This document shows, piece by piece, positions 32,219 to 40,244 of a DNA stretch of 64,000 nucleotides (the stretch's first letter is position 1; each line of letters opens with the position of its first letter). This DNA is from Streptomyces roseoverticillatus (GTDB taxonomy: Bacteria; Actinomycetota; Actinomycetes; Streptomycetales; Streptomycetaceae): the NCBI RefSeq assembly GCF_000719265.1, contig NZ_JOFL01000004.1, forward strand, positions 1 through 64,000. Reading direction: 5' to 3'. The notes below the pieces were generated by a model, which saw only the letters and a program-made list of their open reading frames with translations, did no database searches and was not told the origin of the DNA. A program made the translations under genes and the position numbers.

Positions 32219-33313
32219 TCAGCCGTACAGCTCTCTGTACGACGGGAACACCCCTCCCGGGCCGTCCACCGATTCCGCGGCCAGTGCCGCCTTCACCACC
32301 GCGCGCGTGACGACGTCCGCCCCGGCCGCCAGGATCTCGTTCAGGGCGCCCGCCGCCAGCAGCGTGGCCGCGTCCCCGAAGACGTCCTCGGACAGCAGCG
32401 GGCGGTCGCCCGTGGCCAGTGCGAATACGGTGTCGCCGTCATTGAGCAAGTGCACCGGGCGGACGGCGCGCGCGAGGCCGTCGTGGGACGTGCCGGCGAG
32501 CTTCTGTGCCTGGGCGCGGGTCAGCGCGGCGTCGGTGGCCACGACCACGAGCGTGGTGTTGAGCGGCGGCCGGACGGAGGCCGCCGAGCGCTTCGCGGAC
32601 TCCTCCCGGGCCGCGGCCAGCCGCTGTTGCGCGGCCGCGTGCCGTGCCGCGTCGGGGCGCTCGGCCACGCCCTCGTACAGCTGCCCGTAGAGGACGCCCG
32701 TCGCCGGATCGGCCGCCGAGCCCGCCGCGTTGAGGACGGCCAGTGCCGCGACGGTCGCGCCCGAGGGCAGGACGGCGCTGGCCGTGCCCACCCCGCCCTT
32801 CATGCCGCCGGCCACCGCGCCCGTACCGGCGCCGACGTTGCCCTGCGGGACGGGCGCCCCCACGTCCTCGCGGGCCGCGGCCTCGGCGGCCTCGCGGCCC
32901 AGCGCGGCGTCGGGGCGGGCCCGCCAGTCGCCGCCGCGGCCGAGGTCGAAAAGGGCGGCGGCGGGGACGACCGGGACGACCTGGGAGGGGTCCGGGCCGA
33001 CCCGGAAGCCGCGGCCGCAGTCCTCCAGCCAGGCCATCACGCCGGACGCGGCGTCCAGCCCGTAGGCGCTGCCGCCGGAAAGGACGACCGCCTCCACGCG
33101 CTGGACGAGGTTGCGCGGGTCGAGGGCGTCGGTCTCGCGGGTGCCGGGGCCGCCGCCGCGGACGTCGACGGCGGCGACGGCGCCGCCTTCCGCGGTGAGA
33201 ACGACCGTGGTGCCGGTCAGTGCGCGGTCGCCGCGGTGCTGGGCGTGGCCCACGCGGATGCCGGCGACGTCGGTGAGCGCGTCCATGGCCCCGGGGGCGG
33301 GTGCGTTCGTCAT
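32219..33313 (-). CDS. P1 family (DmpA-like) peptidase
   Basis: A 364-residue autoprocessing aminopeptidase/esterase of the S58/DmpA fold. N-terminal DVAGIRVGHAQHRG, GGPGTRETDALDP and VLSGGSAYGLDAASGV are family motifs. The expected self-cleavage site is at LNTTLVVVATD, with Thr as N-terminal nucleophile (Ser in DmpA). The processed chains form the active enzyme. It acts on N-terminal beta-Ala or D-amino-acid amides in related proteins, so a role in peptide processing is possible, but nothing links it to the LanL genes beyond adjacency. Same strand as lanL, 67 bp upstream. Confidence 0.85.
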   Translation of the reverse strand: MTNAPAPGAMDALTDVAGIRVGHAQHRGDRALTGTTVVLTAEGGAVAAVDVRGGGPGTRETDALDPRNLVQRVEAVVLSGGSAYGLDAASGVMAWLEDCGRGFRVGPDPSQVVPVVPAAALFDLGRGGDWRARPDAALGREAAEAAAREDVGAPVPQGNVGAGTGAVAGGMKGGVGTASAVLPSGATVAALAVLNAAGSAADPATGVLYGQLYEGVAERPDAARHAAAQQRLAAAREESAKRSAASVRPPLNTTLVVVATDAALTRAQAQKLAGTSHDGLARAVRPVHLLNDGDTVFALATGDRPLLSEDVFGDAATLLAAGALNEILAAGADVVTRAVVKAALAAESVDGPGGVFPSYRELYG

Positions 33314-33326
33314 GCAGCCATGCGTA

Positions 33327-34541
33327 TCACGCCTCCGCGGGCGGTGGGTTGGTTGTGGACAGCCACACCCCGACGGCCACCGTCGCCGTCGCCACCAACC
33401 CCGCCAGCAGCACCGCCCTGTCCCCCGCGAACGTGCAGGCCAGCACCGCCAGCGCAGACACCGGGAGTACCAACTGCTGGGCCGGGCCCCGCTTGTAGTG
33501 GCGGGAGTGGATCAGCCACACCGAGAACATGAACAGCGCACCCGGGATGGTCACCGCGCTCGACGCCGCCGCCGTCGAGACGTGCGCCTTGCCGACGGCC
33601 TGCTCGACCGCCACCTCGATGCCCGCGCCGATCGCCGCCGCCGACCCGAAGACGAGGTAGTGCCCGTAGCCCCACAGGAACGCCTGGCGGTTGGAGGCCA
33701 GGTGCAGGTGGATGGGGACGGCGAAGTAGATCCAGAACGCGGCGAAGATCAGCAGCAGGCCGCCCGCCGCCATCGGCAGCAGCTCGTCCAGCGCCTCGCT
33801 CTCCTCCAGCGCCGACTGCACGGCGACCGTGGCCGCCGAGACCGTCTCGCCCAGCACGATGATGGTGAACAGCCCGTACCGCTCGGCGATGTGGTGCGGG
33901 TGCCAGGCCGTCTCCTGCGTCATCTCGGCGAGGGCCGGGACGGCCATCTCCAGGAGGGCCATCACCAGGAACACCCACGGCTTGGCCCGGTCGGGCAGGA
34001 ACAGCAGCCCCAGCCAGCCCACCTGGCAGGCGCTCACCCCGGCCGCGTACTTCAGGGCCGTCCGCCGCTCCGCGCCCCTCGCGCTGAACCCGGCCCGCAG
34101 CCACTGCGAGACCAGCGCCAGCCGCATCACCAGATAGCCGAACCACACCACCGAGAAGTTGCTCTTCTCGAAGGCGCGCGGGATGCCGGCCGCCAGGATC
34201 AGCACGCCCGCGATCTGGACCAGCGTCACCACCCGGTAGAGGACGTCGTCCGTGTCGTACGCGGACGCGAACCAGGTGAAGTTCATCCACGCCCACCAGA
34301 TGGTGAAGAACATCATCAGGTAGCCGGTCACGCCGTGCGCCGCATGCCCCTCGGCGAGCGCGTGCACGAGCTCGCGGCCCGCGACGGCCACCGCCACGAC
34401 GAAGCACAGGTCGAAGAAGAGCTCCAGCGGCGTGGCCGTCCGGTGCTCCTCCTCGCGCCCGCGGCCCGCCATGCGGCGCAGCACGGGTCCGCCGTGCGGC
34501 GGGGCGGGTCCGCCTCCCGGCGGGGGTGCGTCCTCGCTCAT
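33327..34541 (-). CDS. Low temperature requirement protein A (LtrA) family membrane protein
   Basis: A 404-residue membrane protein with about 11 predicted helices. The LtrA signature lies in helices 1-3: TPLELFFDLCFVVAVAVAGRELVHAL and WAWMNFTWFASAYDTDD. HHIAERYGLFTIIVLGE is another family motif. Role unknown; it is only named from a cold-sensitive mutant in another genus. The N-terminal 30 residues are Gly/Pro-rich and soluble. ATG 34541. The gene lies 14 bp from the P1 peptidase and may be its upstream operon partner. Confidence 0.85.
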   Translation of the reverse strand: MSEDAPPPGGGPAPPHGGPVLRRMAGRGREEEHRTATPLELFFDLCFVVAVAVAGRELVHALAEGHAAHGVTGYLMMFFTIWWAWMNFTWFASAYDTDDVLYRVVTLVQIAGVLILAAGIPRAFEKSNFSVVWFGYLVMRLALVSQWLRAGFSARGAERRTALKYAAGVSACQVGWLGLLFLPDRAKPWVFLVMALLEMAVPALAEMTQETAWHPHHIAERYGLFTIIVLGETVSAATVAVQSALEESEALDELLPMAAGGLLLIFAAFWIYFAVPIHLHLASNRQAFLWGYGHYLVFGSAAAIGAGIEVAVEQAVGKAHVSTAAASSAVTIPGALFMFSVWLIHSRHYKRGPAQQLVLPVSALAVLACTFAGDRAVLLAGLVATATVAVGVWLSTTNPPPAEA

Positions 34542-34583
34542 ACGGCGATTCTCGCCGGGCGCGGGGTCGCTCGCGCGGCGGAG

Positions 34584-34757
34584 GAGTGCGTACGGGGTTA
34601 CGCCCGGTCCGGCACCGCCGGTTCACGTACGTGGTGGTTGCTCGCCGTTGCGGCGGGGGCATCTCCCGGGGAGTGCGTACGGGGTGCTGCCCGGTCCGGC
34701 ACCGCCGGTCCGCGTCGTCGTGGTTCCTCGCCGTTGCGGCGGGAACGACGCGGCCGG
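34584..34757. repeat. Tandem 87-bp imperfect intergenic repeat
   Basis: The units 34584-34670 and 34671-34757 share GAGTGCGTACGGGGT, GCCCGGTCCGGCACCGCCGGT and CTCGCCGTTGCGGCGGG. A related piece recurs at 43146-43204 in this window, suggesting a dispersed genomic repeat. Confidence 0.75.
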
Positions 34758-34789
34758 GGCAGTCGCTGCCCGCCCCGTACCCTGGGCGT

Positions 34790-34987
34790 ATGAGTGACAC
34801 CGCCCCCGAGACCGCTCCGCAGCCCGCGCCGCGGCCGCGTAACCCCGCCGCCCTGATCTTCGACGACCCGCTGTCGCAGCAGTCCTCGGACGACACCGAC
34901 CGCGGCTGGGGCGACCGTCCCGCCTCCGGCGGTTCCGCTGCGGATCTCGCACGCTTCCTGGACGAGAAGCCCCCGCACCACATCTGA
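34790..34987 (+). CDS. Conserved small Streptomyces protein of unknown function
   Basis: A 65-residue hydrophilic protein. Residues 1-20 are Pro/Ala-rich. The rest (PAALIFDDPLSQQSSDDTD, then GSAADLARFLDEKPPHHI) looks conserved by my recollection of similar Streptomyces ORFs. No domain is recognised. The start is the first ATG after the 87-bp repeats. A possible -10 box (TACCCT) lies nine bases upstream, so the mRNA may have almost no leader. It is convergent with mscL. Confidence 0.6.
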   Translation: MSDTAPETAPQPAPRPRNPAALIFDDPLSQQSSDDTDRGWGDRPASGGSAADLARFLDEKPPHHI

Positions 34988-34998
34988 GCCCGCGGGGC

Positions 34999-35472
34999 CT
35001 ACCGGGGCGCGGGCACCGTCTCCGAGCCCGGCTCGCGCCGCTGCTCCACGAGCGCGTCGCGGATCTGGGCGAGCAGCTCCAGCTCGGTCTCCTTGGCGGG
35101 GGCGGCCGGCTGCCGCGCCGCCTGCCGGTCCTGCCAGCGCTTCATCGGCAGCAGCATCAGGAAGTAGACGACCGCGGCCGTGATGAGGAAGGTCAGCGAG
35201 GCGCTGAGCACCGAGCCCCACTGGAGCGAGACGCCCTGCGTGACCTCGCCGGTCTTGGCGTTCACGGCGCAGGGGCCCTTGATGCAGACCGCGTAGTGGT
35301 CGAGGTCCTTCGTGCCGAAGGCGCCCACGACCGGATTGATCACGCCCTTGACCACCGCGTTCACGATGTTCGTGAACGCGGCGCCGATGACGACGGCGAC
35401 GGCGAGGTCTATGACGTTGCCCCGCATCAGGAACGCCTTGAAGCCGCCCAGGACCCCGGTCTTCGTCGTCAC
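34999..35472 (-). CDS. mscL: Large-conductance mechanosensitive channel MscL
   Basis: A 157-residue MscL. The family core is clear: GGFKAFLMRGNVIDLAVAVVIGAAFTNIV (TM1), a Cys-containing periplasmic loop (HYAVCIKGPCAV), TM2 (LTFLITAAVVYFLMLLPMKRW) and an acidic C-terminal helix. It opens under membrane tension to release solutes during osmotic downshock. The loop with two Cys is longer than usual, and the C-terminal tail is a little longer than that of Mycobacterium. GTG 35472 has AAAGG nine bases upstream. Confidence 0.92.
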   Translation of the reverse strand: MTTKTGVLGGFKAFLMRGNVIDLAVAVVIGAAFTNIVNAVVKGVINPVVGAFGTKDLDHYAVCIKGPCAVNAKTGEVTQGVSLQWGSVLSASLTFLITAAVVYFLMLLPMKRWQDRQAARQPAAPAKETELELLAQIRDALVEQRREPGSETVPAPR

Positions 35473-35510
35473 TGCTCAAGCCTTTCTGTCACTGCTTCCG
35501 CCCGGATGGC

Positions 35511-35544
35511 CCGGATATTCCGGAATGAAGGATTCCATATCCGG
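35511..35544. repeat. Nested inverted repeat between mtnP and mscL
   Basis: CCGGATAT (35511-35518) pairs with ATATCCGG (35537-35544), and inside it GGAAT/ATTCC flank GAAGG. It may terminate the upstream gene or form a leader structure for mscL. Confidence 0.5.
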
Positions 35545-35563
35545 CCCGGGGGCGGGGCGGCCG

Positions 35564-36415
35564 TCAGGGCAGTTCGATGCCCAGGTCCCACCCCTTGTGC
35601 GCGTCCGCGCACAGGCAGTTGCGCTCCTTGGTCTCCGGCAGGGCGGTCACGGCCGCGAAGAGTACCTCGCGCAGCCGGCCCACGTTCTCCCCGAAGACCC
35701 GCATGACCTCGTCGTGCGAGACGCCCTCGCCGGACTCGGCGCCCGCGTCCAGGTCCGTGACCAGCGCCATCGAGGTGTAGCAGAGCTCCAGCTCGCGGGC
35801 GAGGACGGCCTCGGGGTGCCCGGTCATGCCGACGACCGACCAGCCCTGGGCGGCGTGCCAGCGCGACTCGGCGCGGGTCGAGAAGCGCGGCCCCTCTATG
35901 ACGACCATCGTGCCGCCGTCCACCACCGGCTCCCAGCCCTTGCCGCGCGCCACCGCGACCGCCACCGCGCGGCCGGTGGGGCAGTAGGGGTCGGCGAAGC
36001 TGGTGTGGACGACGTTGGGCACCCGGCCGTCGGGCAGCATCTCGCCGTCGAAGTAGGACTGCGTCCGTGCCTTCGTGCGGTCCACGAGCTGGTCCGGCAC
36101 GACGAGCGTGCCCGGCCCGTACTGCGGCTGCAGGCCGCCGACCGCGCACGGGGCGAGGACCTGGCGCACGCCGAGCGAGCGCAGGGCCCACAGGTTGGCC
36201 CGGTAGTTGATGCGGTGGGGCGGCAGGTGGTGGCCGCGGCCGTGGCGGGGGAGGAAGGCGACCCGCCGCCCGGCGAGCTCGCCGACGAAGACGGAGTCGC
36301 TGGGCGACCCGTACGGGGTCATCACCGTGACCTCGGTCACGTCCTCCAGGAAGGAGTAGAAGCCCGACCCGCCGATGACGCCTATGTCCGCACGCGCGCT
36401 GTGCATTTCGACCAT
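35564..36415 (-). CDS. mtnP: S-methyl-5'-thioadenosine phosphorylase family protein
   Basis: A 283-residue PNP/UDP family-2 phosphorylase. The start IGVIGGSGFYSFLED, PRHGRGHHLPPHRINYRAN and EGPRFSTRAES are typical of MTA phosphorylases. It splits 5'-methylthioadenosine into adenine and 5-methylthioribose-1-phosphate in methionine salvage. Related enzymes use inosine or 5'-deoxyadenosine, so the exact substrate is uncertain. ATG 36415 has AGGGTGA five bases upstream; the GTG at 36424 is less likely. The stop is 91 bp from the mscL start. Confidence 0.85.
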   Translation of the reverse strand: MVEMHSARADIGVIGGSGFYSFLEDVTEVTVMTPYGSPSDSVFVGELAGRRVAFLPRHGRGHHLPPHRINYRANLWALRSLGVRQVLAPCAVGGLQPQYGPGTLVVPDQLVDRTKARTQSYFDGEMLPDGRVPNVVHTSFADPYCPTGRAVAVAVARGKGWEPVVDGGTMVVIEGPRFSTRAESRWHAAQGWSVVGMTGHPEAVLARELELCYTSMALVTDLDAGAESGEGVSHDEVMRVFGENVGRLREVLFAAVTALPETKERNCLCADAHKGWDLGIELP

Positions 36416-36446
36416 GGACGTCACCCTAACGGCGGGGGACGGTACG

Positions 36447-36532
36447 CCACAGGGCCCTTCACCTCCGCAGGGGATCCGTGCGGGATCCGTAAGGATCCGC
36501 AGGGGATCCGCGGGAGGTGAAGGGCCCTGTGG
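36447..36532. terminator. Large hairpin between fmdB and mtnP with a repeat-filled loop
   Basis: A 22-bp stem (one bulged G) has arms at 36447-36468 and 36510-36532 with core CCACAGGGCCCTTCACCTCC. The 41-base loop contains four GGATCCG repeats spaced about 10-12 bp apart. It likely terminates the fmdB mRNA. Confidence 0.75.
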
Positions 36533-36550
36533 GCGAAAGCGCGGTCAGCC

Positions 36551-36865
36551 TCAGGCGGCCGAGGTGCCGGTGGCCGCGGGCGCAGCCGACGACGGCTTCG
36601 ACTCGCTGCTCTTCGCGGCCGGAGTCGTGCTCGTGGTGCTGGACGACGAGGAGGACGAGGACTTCGCGGGCGAGCTGCTGGACGACGAGCCGCGGCTGTC
36701 GTTCCGGTAGAAGCCGGAGCCCTTGAAGACGATGCCGACCGCAGAGAAGACCTTCTTCAGGCGTCCCTGGCAGCTGGGGCACTCGGTCAAGGCGTCATCG
36801 GTGAACTTCTGCACCGCCTCGAGGCCCTCGCCGCACTCGGTGCACTGGTACTGGTAAGTCGGCAC
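36551..36865 (-). CDS. FmdB-family zinc-ribbon protein with Ser-rich tail
   Basis: A 104-residue protein. Residues 1-45 are the FmdB zinc ribbon (MPTYQYQCTECGEGLEAVQ and CPSCQGRL; two CxxC pairs). The rest is a Ser/Thr/Ala-rich, probably disordered tail from about residue 57. GTG 36865 follows AGGAGG by five bases. The upstream region holds a sigma-R consensus promoter and a CIRCE-like operator, so thiol stress and heat shock could both induce it. The biochemical role of FmdB proteins is unknown. Confidence 0.85.
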   Translation of the reverse strand: MPTYQYQCTECGEGLEAVQKFTDDALTECPSCQGRLKKVFSAVGIVFKGSGFYRNDSRGSSSSSSPAKSSSSSSSSTTSTTPAAKSSESKPSSAAPAATGTSAA

Positions 36866-36874
36866 TTGTTCCTC

Positions 36875-36901
36875 CTGGCACTCTCAGTCGTTGAGTGCTA
36901 A
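36875..36901. promoter_or_regulatory. CIRCE-like HrcA operator upstream of fmdB
   Basis: CTGGCACTC-N9-GAGTGCTAA matches CIRCE (TTAGCACTC-N9-GAGTGCTAA) perfectly in the right arm and at 7 of 9 positions in the left. The 9-base spacer is exact. It lies over the predicted transcription start of the sigma-R promoter and 10 bp before the GTG start codon. Confidence 0.85.
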
Positions 36902-36925
36902 CGACGCTCCATACTGCAGTATTCC
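36900..36925 (-). promoter_or_regulatory. sigma-R promoter of fmdB
   Basis: On the minus strand GGAAT (36925-36921) and GTT (36902-36900) are separated by exactly 18 bases, a perfect match to GGAAT-N18-GTT. Transcription should begin about 7-8 bases downstream, inside the CIRCE element. Confidence 0.85.
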
Positions 36926-36931
36926 GGTCCC

Positions 36932-38203
36932 TCAGTCCACCGGAACGGCCTCACGGTGACCGACCCCACGTGCCGCGACGACCGACTCCGAGCGCGGGGT
37001 CAGGGCCTTGCGCAGCGCCAGCAGGACCAGCAGCGCGACCGCCGTGCCGCCCAGCGGCACCAGGAAACCGGTGCTCGCGCCGTGGGAGTCGATCAGCCGG
37101 CCGCCCACGGTCGCCCCGGCCGCCTGGCCGAGGCCGACGGCGCCGGTGAGCCAGGTGAACGCCTCGGTGCGGGCGCCCGCCGGGACCAGCTTCTCCACCA
37201 GCGTGTAGCCGGTGATCAGCGACGGCGCGATGCACAGACCCACGGCCATGCCGAGGGCGCCCAGCAGCACCATGTGGTGCGCGGCCCACAGCGGGGTCGT
37301 GGCCAGCACCAGCAGCGGGTAGGCCAGCAGCAGGCGGTGCTGCGGGCTCGTCTTCCAGGCGATGACGCCGCAGGCGATGCCCGCGATCATGTTTCCGGCC
37401 GCGAAGGCGCCGTACATCAGGCCGTTCAGGCCCGGCTCGCCCATCTCCTTGGTGAAGGCGGTCATCGAGACCTGCATGCCGCCGAAGACGGTGCCGATGC
37501 CCAGCATGACGATCGCCAGCACCCGCACGCCCGGCACGGACAGCGCCGAGACGCGCTTGCCGGCCTCGGTCGCACCTGCGGCCCCGCGGCTCGCCTGCGG
37601 CTGCGTGCGCCGCTGCGTGGCGAACAGCAGACCGCCGGCCAGCGTCAGCACGGCCTCCGCGACCAGGCCGGCGGCCGGGTGGACGCCGGTGCACAGCGCC
37701 GTGGCCAGCACCGGGCCGATCACGAAGGTGAACTCGTCGGTGACGGACTCGAAGGCCGCCGCCGTGGACATCAGGGGCGAGCCGTCGAGCTTGCTCGCCC
37801 ACCGGGCCCGGACCATGGGGCCGATCTGCGGGGTCGAGGCGCCGGCCGGCACGGCCGCCGCCAGCAGTGCCCACAGGGGCGCGTCCGACAGCGCGAGCAC
37901 CGTCAGCAGCGAGATCGCCGCCGCGTGCACGATGACGCCGGGGATCAGGACCGCGGCCTGGCCGAAGCGGTCCGCGAGCTTGCCGCTCTGCGGCGCGAAC
38001 AGGGCCATCGCCACGCCCGCGGTCGCCGAGACGGTGCCCGCGGTGCCGTACGAGCCGGTGGTGTCGTTGACCAGCAGCAGAATGCCGATGGTCAGCATTG
38101 CGAACGGCTGCCGGGCCAGGAAGCCCGGCAGCAGGAACGTCCACGCGCCGGGGGTGCGCAGCAGCTGCCCGTATCCGGGCCGTTCGTTGACCGTGGATGC
38201 CAC
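36932..38203 (-). CDS. MFS transporter
   Basis: A ~423-residue major facilitator, about 12 helices from the start at 38203. It includes LLPGFLARQPFAMLTIGILLLVND (TM1), FAPQSGKLADRFGQ (motif A-like), and regular helices to VALLVLLALRKALTP. Related proteins are annotated as efflux carriers; no substrate is clear. GTG 38203 is the most likely start (VASTVNERPGYG); the frame extends further up to 38356 without a better ribosome binding site. It is downstream of the antiporter gene on the same strand, 214 bp away, and probably separate. Its stop codon adjoins the fmdB promoter region. Confidence 0.8.
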   Translation of the reverse strand: MASTVNERPGYGQLLRTPGAWTFLLPGFLARQPFAMLTIGILLLVNDTTGSYGTAGTVSATAGVAMALFAPQSGKLADRFGQAAVLIPGVIVHAAAISLLTVLALSDAPLWALLAAAVPAGASTPQIGPMVRARWASKLDGSPLMSTAAAFESVTDEFTFVIGPVLATALCTGVHPAAGLVAEAVLTLAGGLLFATQRRTQPQASRGAAGATEAGKRVSALSVPGVRVLAIVMLGIGTVFGGMQVSMTAFTKEMGEPGLNGLMYGAFAAGNMIAGIACGVIAWKTSPQHRLLLAYPLLVLATTPLWAAHHMVLLGALGMAVGLCIAPSLITGYTLVEKLVPAGARTEAFTWLTGAVGLGQAAGATVGGRLIDSHGASTGFLVPLGGTAVALLVLLALRKALTPRSESVVAARGVGHREAVPVD

Positions 38204-38391
38204 GGCCCAGGCCTTTCCGCCGCCTGGTAGCGCGCCACCGGACGGCAAGCCGCCACGGAGCGCGCCGAGAGCTGTCCTCTCGCGCAGGACCGTGGTAGAT
38301 GCCTTCCGGCCGCCTCGTGCGACCGCGGCCGCCGTGCGGTCGCGCCAGCCCTGCATCAGGCAGAGTTGGTTCGGTGTGAATCTGGGGAATC

Positions 38392-38410
38392 CTCCCGCGG
38401 GGAGCGGGAG
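38392..38410. terminator. Short stem-loop after the antiporter gene
   Basis: CTCCCGC-GGGGA-GCGGGAG lies eight bases past the antiporter stop (minus strand). It has no U-tract. A weak terminator is the simplest reading. Confidence 0.5.
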
Positions 38411-38417
38411 TGAATGA

Positions 38418-39986
38418 TTACTTCCTCTTTATCATACGGGGACCCTTGGATATGCCTATGGCCTTCGTCACAGAGGGCCCGGCGGAGTGCTCCGCGTGCT
38501 CCCCGGTCGTCCCCAGCCAGCCCGCGAGCTTGCCGCCCTCGCCGACCGCCCGCAGCCGCTTCTCGGTCGCGTCGCGCACCGGGTCCGTGGCCACCACCAG
38601 CAGCTCGTCGCCCAGCCGCAGCACGGTCGACGGCCCGGGCACGAAGCTCTTGCTGTCCCGTACGACCAGCGTGACCGCCGCCCCGGCGGGCAGCCGCAGC
38701 TCCGAGACCTCCACGCCGTGCATCCGCGAGCCCTCCGGGATGGACACCGACAGCAGGTGGCCGCGCAGCCGCTCCAGCGGCGCGGACTCGATGCCGAGGT
38801 CCTCCGGCGGCTCCTTCTCGCCCAGCCGCAGGTGCCGGGCCAGCCAGGGCAGCGTCGGCCCCTGGACCAGGGTGTAGACGATCACCAGCACGAAGACGAT
38901 GTTGAAGATCGTGCGGCTGTCCTCCACCCCGGCCACCATCGGGATGGTGGCGAGGACGATCGGCACGGCCCCGCGCAGCCCGGCCCACGACAGCAGCGCC
39001 TTCTCCTGCCAGGGCGTCCGGAAGGGCGCCGTGCTGAGGAAGACGGACACCGGCCGCGCGACCATCGTCAGGACCAGCCCCACGACCAGCGCGGGCAGGA
39101 TGTCGTCGCCCAGCTCGTGCGGGGTGACCAGCAGGCCCAGCAGGACGAACATGCCGATCTGGGCGATCCAGCCGAGCCCCTCGGCGAAGCCGCGCGTGGC
39201 CGGCCAGTGCGGCAGCTTGGCGTTGCCGAGGATCAGCGCCGCGAGGTAGACGGCGAGGAAGCCGGAGCCGTGCGCGAGGGCGCCGCCCGCGTAGGCCGCG
39301 GTGGCGATGGCCATCACGGCGATGGGATAGAGGCCGGAGGCGGGCAGGGCCACGCGCCGCAGCGTGTACGAGCCGAGGAAGCCGATGGCGATGCCGATGG
39401 CGGCGCCGATCGCCAGCTCCAGGGCGATCTTCCCGAGGAGCAGGTACCAGTGCTCGACGGGCCCGGCCGCCGAGAAGGCGACGACGAGGATGACGACGGG
39501 GGCGTCGTTGAAGCCGGACTCGGCCTCCAGGACACCGGTGAGCCGGGACGGCAGGGGAACGTTGCGCAGGACGGAGAAGACGGCCGCCGCGTCCGTCGAG
39601 GACACCACCGCACCGATGATCAGGGCCTGCCGCCACTCGACGCCGGCCAGGTAGTGCGCGGCGGCGGCCGTGAGGCCCACGCTCACCGCGACGCCGAAGG
39701 TGGACAGCACGGCCGCCGCGGGCAGCGCGGGTTTGATTTCGTGCCACTTCGTACCGAGTCCGCCCTCGGCGAGGATGACGACCAGGGCGGCGTAGCCGAT
39801 CACCTGGGTCAGGCCCACGTCGTTGAAGGAGACGCCGATGCCGTCCTGGCCGATGGCGACCCCGATGCCGAGGTAGATGAGCAGGCTCGGCAGCCCGCTG
39901 CGCGAAGAGATGCGCACCGCCGCCACCGCGACGAGCAGCACGAGGGAGCAGATCAGCAGGAGTTCGTTGAGGTGGTGGACAGTCAG
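38418..39986 (-). CDS. Cation/proton antiporter (NhaP2-like, with TrkA_C domain)
   Basis: A 522-residue CPA1/CPA2-type antiporter. About 12-13 helices fill residues ~1-390. Family marks include SSTDAAAVFSVLRN, AESGFNDAPVVILVVAFS (the ND proton-site region) and WAGLRGAVPIVLATIP. The C-terminal cytoplasmic TrkA_C-like domain (IPEGSRMHGVEVSELRLPAGAAVTLVVRD) binds ligands in related K+/H+ antiporters. It probably exchanges K+ or Na+ for protons. The N-terminus requires a CTG start at 39986 (LTVHHLNELLL): a TGA stop lies four codons upstream, AGGGA precedes it by seven bases, and the next GTG at 39941 would truncate TM1. Confidence 0.85.
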   Translation of the reverse strand: MTVHHLNELLLICSLVLLVAVAAVRISSRSGLPSLLIYLGIGVAIGQDGIGVSFNDVGLTQVIGYAALVVILAEGGLGTKWHEIKPALPAAAVLSTFGVAVSVGLTAAAAHYLAGVEWRQALIIGAVVSSTDAAAVFSVLRNVPLPSRLTGVLEAESGFNDAPVVILVVAFSAAGPVEHWYLLLGKIALELAIGAAIGIAIGFLGSYTLRRVALPASGLYPIAVMAIATAAYAGGALAHGSGFLAVYLAALILGNAKLPHWPATRGFAEGLGWIAQIGMFVLLGLLVTPHELGDDILPALVVGLVLTMVARPVSVFLSTAPFRTPWQEKALLSWAGLRGAVPIVLATIPMVAGVEDSRTIFNIVFVLVIVYTLVQGPTLPWLARHLRLGEKEPPEDLGIESAPLERLRGHLLSVSIPEGSRMHGVEVSELRLPAGAAVTLVVRDSKSFVPGPSTVLRLGDELLVVATDPVRDATEKRLRAVGEGGKLAGWLGTTGEHAEHSAGPSVTKAIGISKGPRMIKRK

Positions 39987-40031
39987 GGGCCGGTCCCTTC
40001 ACGAGTGCACAGGAGTGCTTTGCCACGAACA

Positions 40032-40054
40032 GGGCCGGAACGTTCCTCCGGCCC
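40032..40054. other. Stem-loop in the antiporter leader
   Basis: GGGCCGGA and TCCGGCCC (8-bp arms, 7-base loop ACGTTCC) lie 46 bp upstream of the antiporter start. The rest of 39987-40244 holds an AT-rich stretch near 40075-40100 but no convincing gene. Confidence 0.45.
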
Positions 40055-40244
40055 ATCGGAACTTCATTTCCTCATCTAATATTTTACGGGTTCTTAACGC
40101 CTCGCGGGCGGGCGAGGGTTCCGGGAGGGGGCGAGAGGGACCCATGTCACTGCACGGTCCGGCATCCGCGTCCGGCCGCTCAGCGCCCTGCGCCTATGGT
40201 TGCTTCCAGCACTCCAGGACCACCCTGCCCCTCTAAGGACAGCG

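Noticed and set aside
35511..35544. Second sigma-R promoter around the GGAAT boxes before mscL
   Set aside because: No GTT at the required 18-base spacing from either GGAAT.
39987..40244. Riboswitch in front of the antiporter
   Set aside because: Only one short stem-loop can be drawn; no conserved riboswitch core is recognisable.
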